From: Salvelinus alpinus
Lineage: Eukaryota > Chordata > Actinopteri > Salmoniformes > Salmonidae
DNA length: 64,000 nt
Assembly: GCF_045679555.1 (NCBI RefSeq)
Contig: NC_092099.1
Span: 10,338,076 to 10,402,075, forward strand
Direction of reading: 5' to 3'
Of the stretch, positions 55,992-64,000 are shown one piece after another; the stretch's first letter is position 1; each line of letters begins with the position of its first letter. The position numbers and the translations under genes were made by a program. The notes under the pieces were generated by a model. That model saw nothing but the letters and a program-made list of their open reading frames with translations. It made no database searches and was not told the DNA's origin.

Positions 55992-56285
55992 CAGTGAGCT
56001 CCAAAAGTATTGGGACAGTGACACATTTTTTGTTGTTTTGCCTCTGTACTCCAGCACTTTGGATTTGAAATTATACAAGGACTATGAGGTTAAAGTTAAG
56101 ACTCTCCATTTTCATCCATATCGGGTGAACCGTTTATAAATTACAACACTTTTTGTACATAGTCCCCACATTTTAGGGGACCAAAAGTATTGGGACAAAT
56201 TCACTTGTGTATTAAAGTGGTCAAAAGTTTAGTGTTTGGTCCCATATTCCTAGCACACAATGATTACATCAAGCTTGTGACTCTA
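55992..56285. mobile_element. Tc1-type terminal fragment
   Basis: CAGTGAGCTCCAAAAGTATT at the start, and TTTTAGGGGACCAAAAGTAT later, are typical of a salmonid Tc1 end. No transposase. Confidence 0.65.
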
Positions 56286-56701
56286 CACAGTAAATTTGAA
56301 AGTGTTAAATCAACACTTTGTGTTAAATGTAACACTGTCGGCAAGTACATATGGCCCCACTCTACACAGAGTAAAAAGTACACTGATCAAAGTGTTACAT
56401 TTCTAGTGTTGATTTAACACTGAGGAGTGCAAAAAGTTAACACTGCACTACACTGGCCAGTGTTGATCAAATTTAACACAGAGGTAATCAACACTGAGTG
56501 TTATAGTGACTCTCACTATAGTTGATCTAGGGTGACTCCTTTTAGAGTAAAAATGTGTTTACTCTATACAGTGTTAATTTATTTACTCTTCCCCCATGTA
56601 AACAGAAATTATATTTTGTAAAAGCACTTGGAATTTCACAATAAACTCAAGCAAAGCTGTTTCAACATTCAAATATGTTTATTATGACCAAACCATAAGT
56701 C

Positions 56702-59700
56702 TCAGCCCTGGCTTAAACTGTTATCAAGTAAGAGTAGAATGTAGTCAAAAGAATCCCTTGCTCCATATGACATGAGCAAATCAAAAGGTTTGTGGTACAT
56801 GATATCATTTACATGAAATACCTTGCATGGTGGACTTCGCTTCAAAACAACTTTAAATGCATGCAAATGATCATCAAAACATAAGGTTTCAAGAGCTGAC
56901 CCAACCCAAAAAACATTTTCCTCTTTCAGAACAATAGCCTTAATTATGTAAAATACTGGCATTTCAATGACTACTTCACCACATATGACCAAATCAAGAT
57001 GATATTCTGTACCATGGTGCATTACCCATTTAACTGACAAAACACTTGTGTGCACTGAGACATTCAGCTTGGCAGCAATCTCATGGCTTTCTTTCAGCTC
57101 ATTGAGCCTTGACATCTTTCCTGGACCTATAGCTAGTCTATCCTGGCTGAACATTTCCCAATTATATGGCATGTCATTTTGGTGTTTCTTGGTTAAGGTC
57201 ATAGTGACATTCTTAAAACTCTTCAGTTGCTTTTTAAAGAAATTATGTTTTGCCTCGTAGCGCATACACCACGAATGAAGAATTGGCCCAATATTCCTTA
57301 TAGAACGAGGATAATGTATCATGAAGTGGTGTTTCGGTAACATATTTCTATCAGGAAATAAATACATGAAAAGCCTATGATGTTCAGCAATTAAGTGCGT
57401 CAGATAGATAGTCATGCCCTCTGTTAGTATAGGAGAAAACACAATATTTACAATTTGTAGTAGTAACAAAAGCAGCTGCCAGTATTTATCATCTTTCTGT
57501 ACCAGATCACCAAATATCAATGTCAAATTACAGAGAAGACACCAAGACTGAATAGCATTTAGACACAAATCATTGCTCCCATCATCCAATTTGAGTGCAG
57601 GTGGATGATTCCTCCTCTCTGTGTAGCCATAGTTAAATGAATGAACTCTACCGTACACATCTTTAGCAGTCACTAAGTTGGCTTGTATATACTGTAACAC
57701 ACGTTTTACCTCAAGTTGTGCAACTCCTTCTAAAATGTCATGCATTATATCAACAGAAAAAGTGTCTGTAGTATTGAAGTACTGCAGAGAGTTCAATAAG
57801 CAGGCATGCTTCACACCGTACACATGAGGTAGTGTTGAGTTTGACTGAATAGTTTGACAATGGTCTGAGTGCATTTCCCAGTGTGGCAATAACGGCAACA
57901 ATAACGAGCACTAAATGATTCCACAAAACCAAACAGGCAATGTATACCAAGATTATCTCCAGTTACTTGGACAATACTGCCATGTATACGACCACTGAAG
58001 AAGGGAACTTCAATACCCTCAGTATCAAGCACTTTCAAATCACTTACTATTGGCTCAAGAATGGAATCAAATCCATAGGGTTTAAGGTCCTGGGTATGGA
58101 AGAGTGCACATAAGTTAATACTTACCAAAATTGAATTAAACTTTGGGGTAAAATTTCTCAAAGTAAAGTATATACCTCCCAACTTGTGAATATCCTTTTT
58201 TGATCCCAATGGATTAGCGGTCTCAAAGTCATCATAAAAGAGTTGAATTTGCAATGCATTTTTCTATTTAGAAAAGAGAGGATGTCTCTTCATATATAGT
58301 CCATCTTCCAAATCAAAGTTAACACCATTTAAAAAAGCTCTGAGCTCAGCAACCCTTGGAGTCTCCTTAACCTTCCCAATGTCTATGTTGTACACAGTTG
58401 TTTGTATGAAGGTGTACATGTTGCGCAGCATTGTATTGTAAGCAGTACCAAAAACAAAGTGAGTCTTGAAAAGCTCATCGAAGGCACCAAGAGCTCTCAT
58501 TGACTTGCACAGCAAGGCTCGCTTGTCCAGGATGATGAAGTAAGGCTCGCTTGTCCAGGATGATGAAGTAAGCATGGATGCTGCTCTTCCTGGTCCCGAC
58601 TGCAAGAAGATATGGTTGGTGGCTCTGGTCAATCGCATCAAGGTGCTACTGGATACTGGTTCCTGCCTCAAGACGACGAAAACTAACACCATCATTAGTT
58701 CATCATAACGGCTGCAGCACTGTCCATGAATAAGAATGCCAATACAAACCTTTGGAATATCACAAGATGCTGTTCAGCTTGGGATGCAGACATCTTGCCT
58801 GGTCTTTTGCGGCCTTGTGATGAAGGAGGAGTCAAATGGAGCAGGAGAAGGATGGAGGATAGGTCACTGTCCCATCCTAAACAAAGAGATCCTGATTAAA
58901 ATGGTAAATTCCTTCAGTGACATTAACATTTCAGAGTTATTTGAAATATAAATTATAAATTATGATCATCTTAACATCAGCATTCGTGTCAGCTCCCTCA
59001 TCAACTGCACATTTTGCCATCTGGATCAGCTCCTGAAGTTCAGGTCCCTGAGTCGCCTTGCTTAGGGTCTTGCTTAGCATGATGATCTTTTGCTTGAATG
59101 TAGTTGGCCCCCTCTCCAAACAGCAGCACAAAATCCTGTTCAATCTGAATAGAATAAGACAAAAACATTCCACTTTAACCTCCAAAACAGAGTTTGAGTA
59201 AATCACCAGCCTACACATTCATTGAACTACTATTACTGGCCAACCTGAATTGGCATCTAGAGATTAAACACAATTTATACAACTTAAAACTGTTTAAAAA
59301 AAGTCTTACCAAGCCCTTCACATCAAGAAAGCGTGGAAATTCAGTTAGGATGGTGGAGCATTTCCTCAGGTCGTGGGTCAACTTCTTCCTGTACTCAAAG
59401 GTCAATTTCATCTTCTTTTTGACTGTTTCTTCATTAGAAGAATATTCATAAGAGAAATGGCCTCTCGGCACTGGTCTTAACTCAGGGTAGCCAAAGTGGA
59501 TGGACTGGACTCCCTCTCAGCAGTTGGCCCTCCAGAGTATAGTTGAGTCGGCTGTTTCTCTGATGAAGCCAAATTCCTCTGAATGGTTTTGATTCTATAC
59601 GAGAGCTACCCTTCTCCACTATTAGGGTCGTAATAATGTTCCTTAAGAAAATGAACATGGTTACTAATCTTGAAAGACCAAATAACCAAGTCCCATTTGC

Positions 59701-60911
59701 TCAGATTCCATACCAGACGAATTAAACGCAGATGCCCTTTATCAGTTGTAATGTATACTTACATATCCATTTGCGGTGTAGGGATCCTTCAGGTATGGGA
59801 ACAAGGAGACGATGCCTTGTGCAAACGTTTCTCTCACACTGCGCCGTGGTGATGTCCTGACAAGAATATAATGTTATGTTTAGGCGGCAATCAGAATCTC
59901 CACAAGCAGCATTGGTCCCCAGTCAGCTAAATATCAGGAGTGATTTTTTGAATCACATCGAGTTTGATACAAGATAAATCTTCTACCAATAGCAGTGGAT
60001 GGTCAGCAGTAGCCTATCCAATTATGCGACTGAGATACTGATACAGAAGTCATTTTTAACATTCAGCAGATATGGGAGCAAGTAATGCTCAACAATTTTC
60101 ATTATGAATCTTTCCTTTAAACTTACCCATGAGTCACTGTCATCGCCGAAACAAGAATGTTGACCATCTTTCGTCTGGTGCAGTCAGTCAGGCTTTTAGT
60201 TTTGGAGTACTCCTTGATGATAACCTCTCCACCAGGCTTTTTCTTCAGTATGCTCTCTATTAGCTGTAAAAAAAAACAGCAGTGAAAAATCCATTGAATT
60301 GAAGAATGAATTACAAATGTAAATTCTTTGCTTCGTCATCAGATCTTTGACGCTTTTGTGGAGGGCTTCCATCCTTGCTCAAAATTATTGTATCATCAAC
60401 TGACTCATGGTCTGAACCAACCACCACAGAACTGGCAAAGACAGGACTCATCAGGGAAGATTCTGAAATAAACAAAGATGACAATACAGGCATGTCAAAT
60501 GTACGGTTATATTGAAAGTGATGCCACAAGTAACCAAGACTTGAAAACCAGCACATACCTTTAGCATCATTGTTCAGTGTGAGCTTGAAAACACCAAGAT
60601 TTGGCCGTGTCACCACCTCCTCAAACACATCCCCATCAACTTCAGTTCCAGACCCATCATACAGCTTTGCCTCTGATAAACTAGTAAGTGGGATCTCAAA
60701 TTTCAGGAAAGCTGTGACAAACATTAAAAAACAACCTACAATTAGAATTGCAATCGTAATGGTAAGAATAATTAGACTGACTGGTATGAAAACAGTAAAT
60801 TTATTTCCAATCACAAATGAAAAGTTTACCTCCAATCAAAAGGTCTTCAAGTGTCAGGTCAATGATCTTGACATATTTTTGTTCGCCATTGAATTTCACC
60901 CTGATCAGCAT
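56702..60911 (-). pseudogene. Multi-exon transposase-like gene of the EnSpm-like element, broken
   Basis: The first exon 60911-60830 starts MLIRVKFNGEQKYVKI. The next, 60711-60559 (IPLTSLSEAKLYDGSGTEVD), suggests a ubiquitin/PB1-like start. An exon at 60480-60311 reads KRQRSDDEAK. The exon near 60266-60127 (KPGGEVIIKEYSKTK, RRKMVNILVSAMTVTHG) and that near 59855-59760 (FPYLKDPYTANGY) follow. Then come 58695-58264 and a large block 58254-56702 (DNLGIHCLFGFVESFSARY, YFNTTDTFSVDIMHDILEGV, NIVFSPILTEGMTIYLTHLI). Lesions: a 28-bp tandem duplication at 58514-58569, a TAG at about 58266, and a frame loss near 57880. I recognise the text from abundant uncharacterised fish proteins. The functional label is inference. 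Confidence 0.6.
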
Positions 60912-61129
60912 GACTAGGTCTGAAAGCAGTTAATGGTACGAAATAAGGCCAAAACGGATGAAAAAGCATTACATTTTGTATTTCGATCATGACACATTAT
61001 ATAAGGATGACTACAAACATTTTCACCAATACTCCTGCAATACTAATTTCAAAGTATATTATGAAATTATTGGATCATGACCACAACTTGTTTGATATTA
61101 CTTGAAGCAGGTCCCAAACTACAGCAAAC

Positions 61130-61265
61130 ATACTGTAACGACCCTGGGTTTATAAGCGCGGAAATCGACTCTGCCGTTCGAGCATGCTTTTGCGGCACAG
61201 TCGATAGCGCGCCGGACCTCGGGCTAGGAGGTCGAGGGTTCGAGACCTGCTCCCTGCCTGTTTCA
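61130..61265 (+). repeat. tRNA-like sequence with B box, possibly a SINE piece
   Basis: GGGTTCGAGACC (61238-61249) fits the pol III B box, preceded by ATAGCGCGCCGGACCTCGGG. A cloverleaf with acceptor stem is not evident, so it is not called a tRNA gene. Confidence 0.4.
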
Positions 61266-62334
61266 TTACAATACTATTGAACTCACATTCACTGTCCCGA
61301 AATATTGACGGCCTAATTAGTCCAGTAAAATACACTCATAATTCCAGCTAGTCACTATATTATGTTGTCATGTTCTAGGAGCAGTCTTACAAGCCCGCCA
61401 AAATCAACTGGTGATAAAGCGAGTGCGAAACGCAGTTAGCTAGACTAGATAGCTGCCGATGCAATGGCTACAATATGTATCTATAAGCATCACCCACAAG
61501 TCAAAAATGCAGTTATAATTTGGATAAATAAACAACTCACCTTAATCAGATTAGTCCTCAATATATAGTAAGCAGCTGAAATAAAGAGAACAAACTAGTA
61601 TAAAGCGAAAAAAGCTCAGTGCTGAAATGAGACACGCGCCCATGGAACCGCCAGGTAGAGCAGACTAACTGCACAGGACAGGGGCGAGCTAGTTAGCTAG
61701 CATGCTAGCTATCTAGGAAAGACTTGCAAAAAGTGAAACAACGCAAGTAACTCTAACATTAGCTGCACACACACACAATCAAAACTTCTAGACGTTTTAT
61801 GTTACACTGCAGTCTGACAACCATGTATAAAGTATTTACATTAACATTGCTAAATAATATCAGTGAAATAATTGTTTAAAACTCACCTTTGCGTGGAACA
61901 AATTAGGATTTTGTTGATCCAACAATGGTGTACGAGAAAAGAGGAAATTTGAACACAGAAACTGAATTTATGGGCGGGGTGGTGATGATGTTTACACTTA
62001 CTGAGTAAAAGTCTACACTAATAGAGTAACATTTTACACCTTAGCAATTAACACCAGTTATCAGCACTGACGCTAGGGGTCATTTGGCACTGCCAGTTGC
62101 TAAAACAACTATATGGGAGTCCATCACTTTTGACACAGTGAATTTAACGCTGGTGATTTTACTGTGTTCAAACTTGTTGGATGGATTTTCTGTTTGTTTG
62201 AATGTGTTTCAGATAATTTTGTGCCCAATAGAAATACATGATAAATAATGTATTGTGTCATTTTGGAGTCACTTTTATTGTAATTGAGAATCAAATATGT
62301 TTCTAAACACTTCTAGATGAATGTGGATTCTACC

Positions 62335-62880
62335 ATGAATACTATCACGGCTAAGACCCAGATGCAGACATAGGAGGCAGAAAGTAAGAGTCTCAGAGTT
62401 TATTATAATTCAAGGGGCAAGCAAAAGGTAAGTCAAAGCAGGAAAACGGTTGTAATCCAAATCAGAGTCAGGCAGATACAGGACGGCAGCCAGGATCAGG
62501 GTCAGGACAGGCAGAAAGGTCCGAACTGGGAAGACAAGGTGTGCTGTAAGCCCGGACGAAACAACGGTAGAAATTGGCAAGCCCCAGGAAACGTTGCAGC
62601 TGCACTCTAGATGTGGGTTGAGGCCAATCCACCACCACTCTCACCTTGTCAGGGTCCATCTGAATATTCCCTGCAGCGATAACGTATCCAAGGAAGGAGA
62701 TGGTGAAGCGATGGAACTCACATTTCTCCGCGTTCATGAAAAGCTGGTACTCCAGGAGACGCTGGAGGACCTGTCGGGCATGGAGGACGTGCTCTTGAGC
62801 TGACCGGGAATAGATTTGGATGTCATTGATGTAGACAAACTGATGTCGTCAGAGTGCAACGTATGTTTGATGTTGTTGAA
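62335..62880 (-). mobile_element. Second Ty3/gypsy fossil fragment
   Basis: A minus-strand reverse-transcriptase-type part (62468-62740) of the gypsy family, followed by a non-coding stretch. It is incomplete and broken. Whether it belongs to the same family as the 49-55 kb fossil cannot be told. Confidence 0.7.
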
Positions 62881-64000
62881 CGCTGTCGAACGCCGAAACT
62901 GAAACCTGTCGAACGCTGAAACCTGAACTAAAAACCTTGGTTTAAAAGCTGACAGTGTTTTTATATACTTTTATTTTGAATCCTGCAGCTCTGTTGGGCT
63001 TAATTGCTGTGACCGCTGCTATCTGTCCTGGGATCCTGCCAAATTCCGTATAGGGGGAGAGACGCGAAAGCCCAGCTAGCCTAGTTGGCTCGGTGGACTC
63101 AAATGGAGGCCGCTATTGAACGTTTCCAACCTTGCAGGAGCTGCGTTTACTTTGCTTTGGTCCGGGACAATGTGGACCGCATTGACTTTCAATGTAGCAA
63201 CTGCATGCTTGCGGAGGACTACAGGAGCGAAGTAGCTACTCTTAGCAAGCAAGTAGAACGCTGCTCTGGTCTGATGGAAGTTTCGCGGCCGTGTCGGCTC
63301 TCCACAGCCAACTGGCCGGTGAGAGGCAGGGATCCATCCCCAAAGGGGTCTCCCCCTTCCCTGGAGAACGGAGCTCAACCCAACCCAACCAACCAGCCAT
63401 GGAGGTACGTCACTCGCCGTGGAAGTCGAAGAAGGCGTCCTCTGGCAATGGGGCTCTCCATGGAGATTTTGAGCCCGGAACTGACACAGACCAGAAACTG
63501 CTTTGCCGCCCTGGATCCAGAGGTTCCGGCGCCTTCATCCGGGGTAGATTCCCAATCAAGATCGGATCCGGAGGTACCTGCGTCTTTGTCCTCAGCTCTG
63601 TCTCCCTCTCCGGTGGCAGATCCTCGGAGCTCCCAGCCTCACCAGACCGTGAGGCTGCCTGAGAGACCGGCCCATTCAACATCATCAGCTGTCATCATAG
63701 GCAGCTCTATGGTGAGAAACATCTCGGTCCCCAAGGCAAAAACTCTGTGCTACCCAGGAGCATGGGTACAGGACATAACAAGGCTGCTTCCGACTGTTCT
63801 ACCACAGATGCCGGGAGCTGACACTATCGTAGTCCATGTGGGGTCAAATGACATCAGGAGGGCTAGCTCGAAACATTTGAAAATGGATTTTAAAGAACTG
63901 ATTTTAGCATTAAAAGACTCCAAAAAACAGCCAATAATTTCAGGTCCAGTACCATCATTGGGCCGCAGGTGTGAAAGATTCAGCAGACTGCTGGAATTAC
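62881..64000 (+). mobile_element. 5' part of an L2/CR1-type LINE, continuing beyond the window
   Basis: The 5' untranslated part (62881-63102) holds short repeats of GTCGAACGC and ends before an ATG at 63103. The ORF1 that follows is open to the last base. ORF2 would lie beyond the window. Confidence 0.7.
63103..64000 (+). CDS. LINE ORF1 with SGNH/GDSL-type esterase domain, open at right edge
   Basis: The frame from ATG 63103 is uninterrupted for 299 codons to the end of the window. The N-terminus MEAAIERFQPCRSCVYF has a CxxC pair, and a second CxxC pair follows at FQCSNCMLAEDY. The middle is Pro/Ser-rich. From residue about 200 the esterase blocks appear: VIIGSSMVRNI (block I Ser), then IVVHVGSNDIRR (block III, GxND). 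L2 and CR1 LINEs are known to carry such an esterase in ORF1. The role is membrane- or RNP-linked and poorly understood. No lesion is seen in the visible part. Confidence 0.82.
   Translation, partial: MEAAIERFQPCRSCVYFALVRDNVDRIDFQCSNCMLAEDYRSEVATLSKQVERCSGLMEVSRPCRLSTANWPVRGRDPSPKGSPPSLENGAQPNPTNQPWRYVTRRGSRRRRPLAMGLSMEILSPELTQTRNCFAALDPEVPAPSSGVDSQSRSDPEVPASLSSALSPSPVADPRSSQPHQTVRLPERPAHSTSSAVIIGSSMVRNISVPKAKTLCYPGAWVQDITRLLPTVLPQMPGADTIVVHVGSNDIRRASSKHLKMDFKELILALKDSKKQPIISGPVPSLGRRCERFSRLLEL

Larger units (their letters stand above)
56286..62166 (-). mobile_element. CMC/EnSpm-like DNA transposon, ~5.9 kb, decayed
   Basis: The ends read CACAGTAAA and TTTACTGTG. Both flanks (56286-56600 and 61990-62166) are dense in GTGTTAA/TTAACAC motifs, as in the subterminal repeats of CACTA-type elements. 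The interior carries a multi-exon minus-strand gene of transposase type (56702-60911). The short duplication outside the ends cannot be verified. The classification rests on the tnp2-like protein text (LPKHHFMIHYPRSIRNIGP). Its insertion relative to the neighbouring Tc1 fragment is not resolved. Confidence 0.65.

Noticed and set aside
61130-61265. A tRNA gene
   Set aside because: A B box alone is present. I could not draw acceptor or anticodon stems, so it is kept only as a tRNA-like repeat.

Overview
This window is from a ray-finned fish, almost certainly a salmonid (trout, salmon or char). A salmonid-type HpaI SINE with target-site duplications, a ~430 bp tRNA-derived SINE, and Tc1/mariner copies close to Sleeping Beauty support this. 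So do spliced vertebrate genes whose neighbours match human 2q32. The genes are intron-rich and the spaces between exons are packed with nested transposons.

Layout of the gene-bearing part (1-40.4 kb). The last coding exon of ORMDL1 (+) is at the left edge, followed by its 3' UTR. A decayed ADAT3 copy (-) comes next, then a 3.49 kb element framed by a 671 bp inverted repeat. OSGEPL1 (+, 7 exons, 411 aa) converges on ANKAR (-, 23 exons, 1455 aa), with the two polyadenylation signals about 60 bp apart. ANKAR diverges from an 8-exon, 274-aa sugar-nucleotidyltransferase-like gene (+). That gene in turn converges on ASNSD1 (-, 3 coding exons, 614 aa, one GC-AG intron). The ASNSD1 transcript also carries an upstream frame for the prefoldin-like microprotein ASDURF (79 aa, 4 exons). 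Its first exon lies 6.4 kb away behind three Tc1-type elements. I assembled each coding gene from splice sites and confirmed that phase is kept at every junction.

The transposon-rich part (40.5-64 kb) contains no host gene that I can support. It holds broken LINE pieces, an inverted second copy of one Tc1 family, a HpaI SINE, a 0.45 kb repeat present twice 8.7 kb apart, and a Ty3/gypsy fossil. That fossil is split by a hAT-type element (8-bp target duplication) that itself holds a solo LTR, an LTR fragment and a Tc1. After these come a ~5.9 kb CMC/EnSpm-like element with a decayed multi-exon transposase-like gene, another gypsy fragment, and the start of an L2/CR1-type LINE. The ORF1 of that LINE (SGNH-esterase type) runs open off the right edge.

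How the genes relate. ORMDL1 restrains sphingolipid synthesis, OSGEPL1 makes t6A in mitochondrial tRNA, and ADAT3 (here only a dead copy) belongs to tRNA wobble deamination. ASDURF is a prefoldin-like subunit and ASNSD1 is an asparagine-synthetase-like protein. They are neighbours by conserved synteny, not parts of one pathway. The most rewarding items are the ASDURF/ASNSD1 bicistronic locus, the 671 bp inverted-repeat element, the near-intact L2 LINE with tandem 5' monomers, the UG-tract splice acceptor in ANKAR, and the nucleotidyltransferase gene.
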